Shown in pieces: positions 44,381-52,565 of a DNA stretch of 64,000 nt (position 1 is the first letter of the stretch; each line of letters opens with the position of its first letter). The position numbers and the translations under genes are program-made. A model generated the notes under the pieces. The model worked only from the letters and a program-made list of their open reading frames with translations. It searched no databases and had not been told where the DNA came from. The DNA comes from Actinoallomurus spadix (GTDB lineage: Bacteria > Actinomycetota > Actinomycetes > Streptosporangiales > Streptosporangiaceae). Where the stretch lies: NCBI RefSeq assembly GCF_024055725.1, contig NZ_JAMXMX010000030.1:1-64000 (forward strand). The letters run 5' to 3'.

Positions 44381-45601
44381 ATGACCGACTTCCCCCTGAC
44401 GCCGACGCCCATCCGGGTGCCCGATGACGTGCTCGCCGACCTGCGGCAGCGGCTCGCCCTCACCCGCTGGCCGGTCGACGCGGGCAACGAGGACTCCTAC
44501 TACGGCGTGCGCCGCGCCTACCTGCAGGAGCTCGTCGAGTACTGGCGCGACGAGTACGACTGGCGTAAGGCCGAGGCGGCGATCAACGCGTACGAGCACT
44601 ACCGCGTCGCGGTGGACGGCGTGCCGGTGCACTTCATGCGCCGGCCCGGCGCGGGACCGGACCCGACACCGCTGATCCTCACCCACGGCTGGCCCTGGAC
44701 GTTCTGGCACTGGTCCAAGGTCGTCGACCCGCTCGCCGACCCGGGGGCGTACGGAGGCGACCCCGCCGAGGCGTTCGACGTGATCGTGCCCTCGTTCCCC
44801 GGGTTCGGGTTCTCCACCCCGCTGCCGGACCACCCGGACATGAACTACTGGAAGGTCGCCGACCTCTGGCACACCCTGATGACCGAGACCCTCGGCCACG
44901 AGCGGTACGCCGCCGCCGGCTGCGACGTCGGGGCGCTGGTCACCGGGCAGCTCGGGCACAAGTACGCCGACGAGCTGTACGCCATCCACATCGGCTCCGG
45001 CCTGCGGCTCGACTTCTTCAACGGCGACCGGGCCTGGGACTTCAGCGGCGGCCGGCCCATCCCCGAAGGGCTGCCCGCCGACGTCCACGCTCAGGTCGTG
45101 GCCCTGGACAGGAAGTTCGCCGTCCACCTGGCCGCGCACATGCTCGACTCGAGCACTCTCTCGTACGGGCTGTCGGACTCACCCGCCGGAATGCTCGCCT
45201 GGATCCTGCGGCGCTGGATGAGCTGGAGCGACAACGGCGGCGACATCGAGACCGTCTTCGCAAAGGACGACCTGCTCACCCACGCCATGATCTTCTGGGT
45301 GAACAACGCGATCGGCACCTCGATCCGCACGTACGCCAACAACAACCGCTACCCGTGGACCCCGTCGCACGACCGGTGGCCGGTCGTGGAGGCGCCCACC
45401 GGAATCACCTTCGTCGGGTACGAGAACCCGCCGGGCGTGACCACCGAGCAGCGGGTCCGCCACTTCCTCGACAGTGACCGTGCCGCCTGGTACAACCACG
45501 TCAACCTCACCGCCCACGACCACGGCGGCCACTTCATCCCGTGGGAGACCCCCGAGGAGTGGATCGAGGACCTGCGTCGCACCTTCCGCGACCGCCGCTG
45601 A
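44381..45601 (+). CDS. epoxide hydrolase (alpha/beta hydrolase with EHN domain)
   Basis: 406 aa from ATG at 44381 with GAGGA upstream. The N-terminal epoxide hydrolase domain (FPLTPTPIRVPDDVLADLRQ) leads to the hydrolase fold: oxyanion HGWPWTFW, nucleophile Asp in GCDVGAL, and a late His in HDHGGHFIPWE. It opens epoxides to diols. An imperfect CebR-like palindrome lies upstream at 44292-44305. Confidence 0.88.
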   Translation: MTDFPLTPTPIRVPDDVLADLRQRLALTRWPVDAGNEDSYYGVRRAYLQELVEYWRDEYDWRKAEAAINAYEHYRVAVDGVPVHFMRRPGAGPDPTPLILTHGWPWTFWHWSKVVDPLADPGAYGGDPAEAFDVIVPSFPGFGFSTPLPDHPDMNYWKVADLWHTLMTETLGHERYAAAGCDVGALVTGQLGHKYADELYAIHIGSGLRLDFFNGDRAWDFSGGRPIPEGLPADVHAQVVALDRKFAVHLAAHMLDSSTLSYGLSDSPAGMLAWILRRWMSWSDNGGDIETVFAKDDLLTHAMIFWVNNAIGTSIRTYANNNRYPWTPSHDRWPVVEAPTGITFVGYENPPGVTTEQRVRHFLDSDRAAWYNHVNLTAHDHGGHFIPWETPEEWIEDLRRTFRDRR

Positions 45602-45626
45602 GCCGCCGGGACGAGCGGAGCGTGGG

Positions 45627-46589
45627 CTAAGGCGTCAGCACGATCCTGCCGAAGACCTCGCCCGCGTCCATCTTCCGGTGCGCCGTCACGGCCTGCTCCA
45701 GGGGCAGCAGTTCATGCACCACCGTGCGCAGTTCGCCGTGGCTCGCGTCGGCGAACTGCGCGGTCCGCACGGCACGCCGGTCGGCTTCGGCCACGGTGGC
45801 GGCGCTGAAGGTGGCGAACGACAGCGACTTCTGGAAGTCCGCCATCAGCTTCGCGCCGAAGTCCGCCGGCGGCTGTCCTCCGACCGCGCCGACGGCCACC
45901 ATCCGGCCGTTGGGGTTCAGCCTGGTGAAGAAGGAGGGCATGTCCGCACCGGCGACGACGTCGATGATCACGTCATAGCCGCCGGGAGCGTCCTCGCCTC
46001 CCTCGCCGGAGCGGTCCAGCACGTGGGTCGCGCCGAGTCCGCGCAGGCGCTCGCCGCGCTCGGCCGACGACGTCGTGACCGCCACCGCGCCGGCGCCACC
46101 ACGGGCCGCGAGCTGGACCGTCATGATCCCGATGCTGCCGGCCCCGCCGCGCACCAGCACCGACTCGCCAGGGGAGAAGTGGGCGTGGGAGAGCCCGAAG
46201 TGGGCCACCACTCCGGAGCTGCCGAGGGTCACCGCGTCGACGGGGGACAGGTCCGCCGGGAGGGGGAGGATCTCCTCGACCGGGGCGATCGCCTGTTCGA
46301 CGTAGCCGCCGCCCGTGCCGGTGAACGCCCATACCCGCCGGCCGATCCAGGACGCGTCGACGCCGTCGCCGACCGCGGTCACGATGCCCGCCACCTCGCC
46401 GCCGGGGATATGACCCTCCCTGAAGCCGTACGCGGCGAGGGCACCGCTCCGGATCACAGTGTCGACGCCGCCGACGCCGATCGCCTCAGTAGTGATCAGA
46501 ACCTGTCCGCCGGCGGGAGCCGGGGCGGGAAGGTCGATGACCGCCAGTCCTTCGGGATCACCGAATGCCTGGATCGCGACTGCCTTCAA
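45627..46589 (-). CDS. quinone oxidoreductase-type MDR dehydrogenase
   Basis: 320 aa from a TTG at 46589 with GGAGA upstream; this start gives the standard N-terminus MKAVAIQAFGDPEGLAV. Nucleotide motif VLVRGGAGSIGIMTVQLA; no catalytic zinc cysteines. NADPH-dependent reduction of quinones or enals is likely. Downstream of the tetR gene on the same strand. Confidence 0.83.
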   Translation of the reverse strand: MKAVAIQAFGDPEGLAVIDLPAPAPAGGQVLITTEAIGVGGVDTVIRSGALAAYGFREGHIPGGEVAGIVTAVGDGVDASWIGRRVWAFTGTGGGYVEQAIAPVEEILPLPADLSPVDAVTLGSSGVVAHFGLSHAHFSPGESVLVRGGAGSIGIMTVQLAARGGAGAVAVTTSSAERGERLRGLGATHVLDRSGEGGEDAPGGYDVIIDVVAGADMPSFFTRLNPNGRMVAVGAVGGQPPADFGAKLMADFQKSLSFATFSAATVAEADRRAVRTAQFADASHGELRTVVHELLPLEQAVTAHRKMDAGEVFGRIVLTP

Positions 46590-46783
46590 TGTCGTCTCCG
46601 TGTTCTGGGCTCGATCGGGGGGGCGTTCCGGGCGCAGTGCCTCCGGACACGACGGGACGCTAACGAACGCCACCGTCCGGCCGGCCGAAGTGAGACGGGT
46701 GACCGGCCGTTCGCCTCACTCCCCGCGATCCGACGCTCCGAGTCGATGGATCTCGCCGCGAGCGGTGAACGCGCGCTGAAGGC

Positions 46784-47401
46784 TCAGTGACGCGGGCGCA
46801 GTCCGTTCAGCGCCGTCTCGACGATGCTGTCGGCGTATTCGGGAGTGAGCGCTCCGCTGCGCTGCAGCCATCGGTTGAGGAGTGGTCCCCACACCATCTC
46901 CACGGCCACGTCGAGATCGAGGTCCTCGGCGAGTTGCCCGGCCCGCTGAGCGCTGCGAAGCCGTCGTTTCTTCATCTCTCTCATCGGCCCGTCCAGCCGT
47001 TCCGCGTAGAGCGCGGCCAGCGCCGGGTCGTGCGTGATCTCGGTGTTCAGTGCGCGCATCGGCTCGTCGTAGCGCGGATCGTTCAGTTCCTCGACCGTGG
47101 CCCGTAGGACCGTCTTCAGGTCTGCCTCCAGGTCTCCGGTGTCGGGCAGAGCGGCCTCGCCGCCGGGCGGCTGTTCGCCTCCGAGCATGAGAAGGAAGGC
47201 GTCGAAGAGGACCGCGCCCTTGGAGGGCCACCAGCGGTAGATCGTCTGCTTGCCGACGCCCGCGCGGGCGGCGATGCCCTCGATGCTCAGCTTGGCGTAC
47301 CCCACCTCCTGGATCAGCTCGAACGCCGCGGTGAGGATGGCTCGCCGTGACGCCTCGTTCCGGCGGGACGTGTTCGAGGAGGACCTCCGCTGCGTCGTCA
47401 T
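46784..47401 (-). CDS. TetR-family repressor
   Basis: 205 aa. N-terminal helix-turn-helix AILTAAFELIQEVGYAKLSIEGIAAR followed by AGVGKQTIYRWWPSKGAV. Divergent from an SDR gene; twin operators lie between them. It probably represses itself, the SDR gene and perhaps the downstream quinone reductase. Confidence 0.9.
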   Translation of the reverse strand: MTTQRRSSSNTSRRNEASRRAILTAAFELIQEVGYAKLSIEGIAARAGVGKQTIYRWWPSKGAVLFDAFLLMLGGEQPPGGEAALPDTGDLEADLKTVLRATVEELNDPRYDEPMRALNTEITHDPALAALYAERLDGPMREMKKRRLRSAQRAGQLAEDLDLDVAVEMVWGPLLNRWLQRSGALTPEYADSIVETALNGLRPRH

Positions 47402-47422
47402 GCCGTCGAATCTAACAGGAGT

Positions 47423-47499
47423 GAGACGAGACGGTCCGTCTTGACAGTGGCGAACAGAGATCGCTACGCTCTCGTATCGAGACGAGACGGATCGTCTCG
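47423..47499 (+). promoter_or_regulatory. TTGACA/TACGCT promoter flanked by twin TetR operators
   Basis: -35 TTGACA (47441-47446), 18 bp, -10 TACGCT (47465-47470), pointing to the SDR gene. Operator 1 has AGACGG-T-CCGTCT (47429-47441) touching the -35. Operator 2 has CGAGACG-N3-CGTCTCG (47483-47499) just past the start site. Both contain GAGACGAGACGG, 56 bp apart. Confidence 0.85.
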
Positions 47500-47531
47500 G
47501 TGGTTCGAGTCAAGGCAGAAGGAGCAGCACC

Positions 47532-48392
47532 TTGCGTACCCCCGCGACGGGTTCGTCCCGCACCTGGTTCATCACCGGAGCCAGCCGCGGCCTGGGCCGT
47601 GCGTTCGCCGTCGCCGCGCTGGAGCGCGGCGATCAGGTGGTCGCCGCGGCCCGCACGATGAGGGCACAGGATTTCGACGGCCGGTATGGGGATCGGCTCC
47701 TCACCCTCACCCTCGATGTGACGGATCGTGCCGCGGTGTTCGCCGCCGTGGACGCCGCCATCCAGCGTTTCGGCCGGCTCGACATCGTGGTCAACAACGC
47801 CGGGACCATGTCCTCGGGAATGGTCGAGGAGTTCACCGAGACCGAGGCACGCGCTCAGCTGGACGTCAACCTGTTCGGGGCCATGTGGGTCTGCCAGGCC
47901 GTCCTGCCGCACCTGCGCGCGCGGAGATCCGGTCACATCGTGCAGATCTCCAGCATCGCCGCCCTCGGCGGCTTCCCGAGCACCGGGATGTACAGCGCGA
48001 GCAAGTTCGCGCTGGAAGGAATGAGCGAGGCCCTGGCCATGGAGATCGCGCCGTTCGGCGTCAAACTGACGATGGTGCAGCCCGGCGGCTACTGGACCGA
48101 CCTGTACTCCTCCATGACCATGACCTCACCCATGGAGGAGTACGCCTCCCTGCGCGCCGAGCTGGAGAGACAGTGGGCCGAAGGCTCGATCGACAGCGAG
48201 CCGCGTCTGGCCGCCGAAGCGCTGCTGACGTTGGTCGACAGCGATGATCCGCCGCTGCGGTTGCTGCTCGGCAGCATGGTCTACGACCTGGCCTTCGACA
48301 TCTCCCGGCGGCGGATGCGCACCTGGGCGGCCTGGGAGCAGGTCAGCCGCGCCGCCGAACACGCCGTCCCAGCCCCCGGAACGACCGGCTGA
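47532..48392 (+). CDS. short-chain dehydrogenase/reductase
   Basis: 286 aa from TTG at 47532 with AAGGAG. Classical SDR: TWFITGASRGLGRAF, VNNAGTMSSG, Ser in VQISSIAALGG and catalytic YSASK. Oxidises or reduces an alcohol/ketone; substrate unknown. Controlled by the divergent TetR. Confidence 0.88.
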   Translation: MRTPATGSSRTWFITGASRGLGRAFAVAALERGDQVVAAARTMRAQDFDGRYGDRLLTLTLDVTDRAAVFAAVDAAIQRFGRLDIVVNNAGTMSSGMVEEFTETEARAQLDVNLFGAMWVCQAVLPHLRARRSGHIVQISSIAALGGFPSTGMYSASKFALEGMSEALAMEIAPFGVKLTMVQPGGYWTDLYSSMTMTSPMEEYASLRAELERQWAEGSIDSEPRLAAEALLTLVDSDDPPLRLLLGSMVYDLAFDISRRRMRTWAAWEQVSRAAEHAVPAPGTTG

Positions 48393-48457
48393 CCCGCGGA
48401 CCGGCATCGCCAGGCCCTTTCCGGCCTCTCGAGCGAGCGACGGCGGTGGTACGGGGA

Positions 48458-49342
48458 TCAGCTCGCCGCGGCTGCCGCCCGCATGTCTCCTGCCGGGGCC
48501 GCGTCGCGGAGGCCGCCGCCACCGGCGGCGTACAGCAGCTCGCGGACGGTGTCCTCGCGGTCGGCCCGCCAGACGAGGCGCAGCGCGACGTCGGGTGAGG
48601 CGACCGGGTGGCCGACGAGGACGCCCGAGCGGAGATCCTCCGCGACGGCGAACTCCGGCAGCAGAGCCGCGCCGAGCCCCCGGCGTGCCCAGCCGTGGAT
48701 GACCGTCACGGAGCCCAGCTCGGTACGTTCACCGTCGGTGCCCAGCACCCGGTCGGCGATGATCCGGAAGGAGCAGCCCGGCGGCGTCACGAGCAGGCGG
48801 TCGCGCGCCGCTCCCGGAGCGGTGACGTACGCCAGCGGCACGTCCTCCACGTCGAGGAAGTCCAGCCGCGACGGCACGTCGAACCCCAGCCCGCCCACCG
48901 CCGGACCGCTGTCCAGGAGCAGCCCGGCGTCGAGGGAACCGGCGTCGACCCCCTGAAGGATGTCCCGGCGGTTCAGCGGCGCGACCTCGATGCCCAGGTC
49001 GGGGCGGCGCGCCGCGAGCCGCTCGACGATGCCGGGGACCAGGGTGGCGGCGAGGGTCTCCAGCGCCCCGAGCCGTCCGACGGCCGGCCGCCCGGTCACC
49101 TCCCGGCGCGCCTGGTCCGCCTGGTCGAGCAGCCGCCGGGCCCACACCTCCATCCGCCGGCCCGCGTCGGTGAGCCGCATGCCCTCCGGCGTCCGATCGA
49201 ACAGGACGACGCCGAGCGACCGCTCCAGCGCCCGTACCTGCTCCGAGACGGAGGACGGCGCGAGGTCCACGGTGATCGCCGCGTCCGTGACGGTGCCCTC
49301 GGTGGCGACGGCGAGGAACGTGCGCAACTGCCGGAACTCCAC
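48458..49342 (-). CDS. LysR-family transcriptional regulator
   Basis: 294 aa from GTG at 49342. Helix-turn-helix FRQLRTFLAVATEGTVTDAA is followed by LAPSSVSEQVRALER and a LysR substrate domain. Divergent from an MFS exporter, the usual arrangement for a regulator of drug or metabolite efflux. Confidence 0.88.
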   Translation of the reverse strand: MEFRQLRTFLAVATEGTVTDAAITVDLAPSSVSEQVRALERSLGVVLFDRTPEGMRLTDAGRRMEVWARRLLDQADQARREVTGRPAVGRLGALETLAATLVPGIVERLAARRPDLGIEVAPLNRRDILQGVDAGSLDAGLLLDSGPAVGGLGFDVPSRLDFLDVEDVPLAYVTAPGAARDRLLVTPPGCSFRIIADRVLGTDGERTELGSVTVIHGWARRGLGAALLPEFAVAEDLRSGVLVGHPVASPDVALRLVWRADREDTVRELLYAAGGGGLRDAAPAGDMRAAAAAS

Positions 49343-49355
49343 GCTGACCTGGCCT

Positions 49356-49380
49356 TTCGGTGATGCCGAACGCGACGTTC
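49356..49380 (-). promoter_or_regulatory. LysR-type T-N11-A operator
   Basis: TTCGG-N5-CCGAA (49356-49370), a T-N11-A palindrome, overlaps GAACG-CGA-CGTTC (49368-49380) in the lysR/MFS divergent region. Confidence 0.6.
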
Positions 49381-49450
49381 GCCGTCGCCGGTGGAGGCGG
49401 ACGGGTGAGTGCCGCGACGGTGGACGCACCCCATTCTCCTGGAGTTTCAC

Positions 49451-50716
49451 GTGTCTCCCGAAACCGTCACGATCTCCCGGGCGAGCCGGTTGTTCGGCCT
49501 CTCGCTCGGCTACTTCCTGGTCCTGCTGGACACCACCGTCCTGACCGTCGCCCTGCCCGACCTGCGCGCCTCCCTCGGCGGCGGGATCGCCGGGCTGCAG
49601 TGGGCGGTCACCGGCTACACGGTGACGTTCGCCGCGCTGCTGCCGACCGCGGGCGCGGTGTCGGACCGGTTCGGCGCGCACCGGGTGTTCGCCGCCGGTG
49701 TCGCCGCGTTCGGCCTGGTGTCCCTGCTCAGCGCGGCGGCGCCGACCCTGCCCGTCCTCGTCGTCCTGCGGGCCGTGCTCGGCGCGGCGGGCGCGCTCTG
49801 CCTGCCGAGCTCCCTGGCGATCATCACCCGGCTCTACGCCGTCCCCGCCGCGCGCGGCCGTGCCCTCGGCGCCTGGGCCGCGATCACCGGATGCGCGCTG
49901 GCCGCCGGCCCGGTCGTGGGCGGGCTGCTGGTCTCGGCCGGCGGCTGGCGGGCGGTGTTCCTCGTCAACGTCCCGGTGGCGCTGGTCAGCCTCGTACTCG
50001 TCCGCGACATCCGGGTGCCCGCGACGGGGCGCGCGATCGACTGGCGGGCCCAGTTCGTGGCCTGCGCCTTCCTCGCGGTGCTCACCGACGCCATCGTCGA
50101 CCGGCGCGCCGTCTCGGCGATCGCGGCCGCCGCCCTCGCCGCGATCATGGTCGTCGTCGAACGGCGCAGCGCGTCCCCGGCCGTCCCCGGCGCGGTGATC
50201 GCCGAGCCGGGCGTACGCCGTGGCCTGATCGCGGGCGCGGCGGTGAACTTCGCGCTGTCGGGCGGGCTGTTCGTGCTGACGCTGTCGCTGCAGCGTCACC
50301 TGGGCCCGGTCGCCACCGGCCTGGCGTTCCTGCCGCTGACGCTGCCGACCGCGTTCAACCCGCTCGTCACCGGCCGGCTGGTCGCGAGGTTCGGATCGCG
50401 CCCGCCGGTCCTGGCCGGACTGACCCTGCTGACCCTCGGCTGCCTCGCGGCGACCCCGGTGCCGTGGCTCGGCATGCTCCTGATCGGCTTCGGCGTGTCC
50501 TTCTCCCTGCCCGCCCTGGTCACCGGCGTCGTGCAGGCGGCACCCGAGGGCATGGCCGGCGTGGCGAGCGGCCTGCTCAACGCGGTCCGCCAGGTCGGCG
50601 CCACCCTCGGCGTGGCGGTGATGGGCGGCCTGGCGGGCGGCACGGCCTTCGCCATCGCCGCGGCCCTCTGCCTGGCCGCGGGCCTCACCCTGGCCTCCTC
50701 CGGCCGCCGCTCCTGA
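49451..50716 (+). CDS. MFS transporter, DHA2-like
   Basis: 421 aa from GTG at 49451 (GGAG at 49441). About 12-14 helices; motif A-like loop SDRFGAHRVFAAG and LDTTVLTVALPDLRASLG at the N-terminus are typical of drug:H+ antiporters such as QacA relatives, though shorter. Regulated by the divergent LysR protein. Confidence 0.83.
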   Translation: MSPETVTISRASRLFGLSLGYFLVLLDTTVLTVALPDLRASLGGGIAGLQWAVTGYTVTFAALLPTAGAVSDRFGAHRVFAAGVAAFGLVSLLSAAAPTLPVLVVLRAVLGAAGALCLPSSLAIITRLYAVPAARGRALGAWAAITGCALAAGPVVGGLLVSAGGWRAVFLVNVPVALVSLVLVRDIRVPATGRAIDWRAQFVACAFLAVLTDAIVDRRAVSAIAAAALAAIMVVVERRSASPAVPGAVIAEPGVRRGLIAGAAVNFALSGGLFVLTLSLQRHLGPVATGLAFLPLTLPTAFNPLVTGRLVARFGSRPPVLAGLTLLTLGCLAATPVPWLGMLLIGFGVSFSLPALVTGVVQAAPEGMAGVASGLLNAVRQVGATLGVAVMGGLAGGTAFAIAAALCLAAGLTLASSGRRS

Positions 50717-50720
50717 GACG

Positions 50721-50756
50721 CGAGGAACCCACAACTTCCGGGTCGTGGGTTCCTCG
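50721..50756. terminator. bidirectional terminator hairpin
   Basis: Perfect 12-bp arms CGAGGAACCCAC / GTGGGTTCCTCG with a 12-nt loop between convergent genes. Confidence 0.8.
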
Positions 50757-50765
50757 ATCGGTCAA

Positions 50766-50864
50766 TCAGACGTCTTGCAGCTGCACTTCGACGCAGTTGC
50801 TCGTACCCTCGTTGCCACTCCGGGAGGACTTCCGCCAGTCATCGTCCGTGATGAGTTCCTGCAT
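50766..50864 (-). CDS. short DUF397 protein
   Basis: 32 aa. WRKSSRSGNEGTSNCVEVQ is the DUF397 signature, but the protein stops right after it, whereas family members usually continue to about 60 residues. It starts within the stop of the upstream regulator (ATGA). Either C-terminally truncated or a minimal form. DUF397 proteins pair with XRE/DUF5753 regulators (BldB/WhiJ-type sets). Confidence 0.8.
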   Translation of the reverse strand: MQELITDDDWRKSSRSGNEGTSNCVEVQLQDV

Positions 50865-51676
50865 CACAGCTCCTTCATCAACTTCTCGATCAGCTCGAGT
50901 GATGCGCATTCCGGCAGTGCTGATTGGCCGATTCGATCGTATCTGTCCCAGTACTGCCGAACTTCGGACGGAGACTCGACGAGACGCCCTCTGCCTGATG
51001 CCTCAGTGTGAGCGACGTCTCCAGACTCTCCGAAAAGGAGTGTGAAGCTGCCGCTGAACCCTGCGTGCGCCCCGGCGCTTCGAGGCACCACCCGGATGCC
51101 CACATTGGGTAGCTTCGCCAGGCTGAGGAGGTGCGCGAGCTGGTCGCGCATGACCTGCGACCCGCCAACGGGCCAGTCGAGGGCATTCTGGGAGAGCAAC
51201 GCCCAGATGGTCGGCGGCGACCGTTTGCTGAGGATGACCTGCCTGGCCATTCTTCTGGCCACCTGCTCTTCGACGTCTTGGGTGCCCAGGGCGCCGATCA
51301 GGGCGGCGGCGTATTCGGGGAGCTGGAACAGCCCCGGCACCGCCAAGGCTTCGTAGGTCTTGATCGTGTCCGCTGCCGCCTCATGACCCAGGTACGCCTT
51401 GAACCACTCGCGGTCCTGATTGGCCTGTCTCCTGGCCTGCTTGAGCAGCCAGGTGAAGTGCTGGCCGAGCTCCCAGTGCGCATCCAGCCTCGCCGCGTCC
51501 TCCTCCTTGATCCTCCTACGCCCGGTCATGATGTTGGAGACATTGGAGTAGCTACGACCCAGCAGCCTCGCGACATGCTTGTAGGACATATTGGACTTCT
51601 TGGCATGGAATTGCAGGTCGAGCGTTATCTTGTCCCACGGATCAGAATCCGGATCGAGCGTGATCCCCTCGCTCAT
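50864..51676 (-). CDS. XRE-family regulator with DUF5753 domain
   Basis: 270 aa. N-terminal helix-turn-helix (SYKHVARLLGRSYSNVSNIM) and C-terminal DUF5753 (LFQLPEYAAALI, RMARQVILSKR, FTLLFGE). WhiJ-like group implicated in development in streptomycetes. Coupled to DUF397 and divergent from an HATPase gene. Confidence 0.87.
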   Translation of the reverse strand: MSEGITLDPDSDPWDKITLDLQFHAKKSNMSYKHVARLLGRSYSNVSNIMTGRRRIKEEDAARLDAHWELGQHFTWLLKQARRQANQDREWFKAYLGHEAAADTIKTYEALAVPGLFQLPEYAAALIGALGTQDVEEQVARRMARQVILSKRSPPTIWALLSQNALDWPVGGSQVMRDQLAHLLSLAKLPNVGIRVVPRSAGAHAGFSGSFTLLFGESGDVAHTEASGRGRLVESPSEVRQYWDRYDRIGQSALPECASLELIEKLMKEL

Positions 51677-51686
51677 CAGGCCCCCG

Positions 51687-51714
51687 AATCTCTCCAGTGT
51701 CTCCGGGAGAGATT
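51687..51714 (-). promoter_or_regulatory. inverted repeat upstream of the XRE regulator
   Basis: AATCTCTCC (51687-51695) and GGAGAGATT (51706-51714) with a 10-bp spacer, 11 bp before the XRE start. Probable autoregulatory operator. Confidence 0.5.
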
Positions 51715-51840
51715 ACGCCTCTCCCATGGGTCGGTCCAGAATTCCTGTCACCGCTTTCGATTGCATCCGGGAAAGGCACTGGATGACATAAAGCGATCCG
51801 GAATGGACCGAGAAGCCTGAAATAGGGCAGATGGGGGTGG

Positions 51841-52305
51841 GTGGCCATGGATGCGATGGTGCGCCCGATCGAGACGGTGATGGACGACGGCGATCGGAAG
51901 ACCGTCGTGACGCTTCGGCCGGTGCCTCAGGCCGCCGACATCGCCCGTACCTTCATCGAGCACCGCATGCTCGTGGAGGGGCGCCCCGACCTGGTGGACG
52001 ACGCGACTCTCATCGCCTCGGAGTTCATCACGAACGCGTACGTCCACGTTCCGGCCGCGGAGTTCTTCAAGCTCATGCTCTGCTGGAACGCCGGCAGCCC
52101 CCTCATCGAGGTCTGGGATCCGTCATGGGCGCTGCCCAGACCGAGAACCCTGGCCGACGGGGACGGATTCCTCCTCTCCACGAGCGGCAAAGGGCTCTTC
52201 ATCGTCTCCCGGCTCGCCCAGAGCTGGGGTTCTCGGCGGATCCCGAAGATGAAAGGCGGCGGGAAGATCGTATGGGCCCGTCTCCCCAAAAATGAGGAGG
52301 AGTAA
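51841..52305 (+). CDS. HATPase (anti-sigma / AbaA-like regulatory kinase)
   Basis: 154 aa (GTG 51841 or ATG 51847). GHKL ATPase fold with N-box LIASEFITNAYVHV and late GKGLFIVSRLAQSWG. Small cytoplasmic HATPases of this kind accompany XRE/DUF397 pairs in actinomycetes; partner unknown. Confidence 0.78.
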   Translation: MAMDAMVRPIETVMDDGDRKTVVTLRPVPQAADIARTFIEHRMLVEGRPDLVDDATLIASEFITNAYVHVPAAEFFKLMLCWNAGSPLIEVWDPSWALPRPRTLADGDGFLLSTSGKGLFIVSRLAQSWGSRRIPKMKGGGKIVWARLPKNEEE

Positions 52306-52439
52306 GAGAAAAAGCGGCCTACAGGGCATCGCCGCTGAGGGGTAGAAGAAGAATGTGAGCCCGTACAGGAAAGGAGGGGAAAGCCGTGATCGGCGTCTCA
52401 TGGGCATGAGCCTCGCGCGCGGTGGACCCGAGAGAAACA

Positions 52440-52511
52440 GGCGTCTCGTTCGGCGGCCTCTACTCAGGCGAGAAAGTCATCGCGTGAGTAGACGGCGTCG
52501 AACGAGACGCC
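52440..52511. repeat. 72-nt long hairpin of unknown role
   Basis: Outer arms GGCGTCTCGTTCG (52440-52452) / CGAACGAGACGCC (52499-52511) and inner arms CTACTCA (52460-52466) / TGAGTAG (52485-52491) align into a 27-bp stem with 24 matches, closed by GCGA/TCGC around an 8-nt loop. No T-run. The rest of 52306-52565 holds only a small palindrome CTCATG-GG-CATGAG (52397-52410) and no supported gene. Confidence 0.75.
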
Positions 52512-52565
52512 CCACCCCCCGGGTCGCGAGTGAGCAACCGGGTCGGAGCCGGCCATGAGGACTTC

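Noticed and set aside
52355-52558. 67-codon Arg-rich ORF
   Set aside because: It spans the long hairpin, has atypical composition and shows no domain, so it is more likely noncoding.
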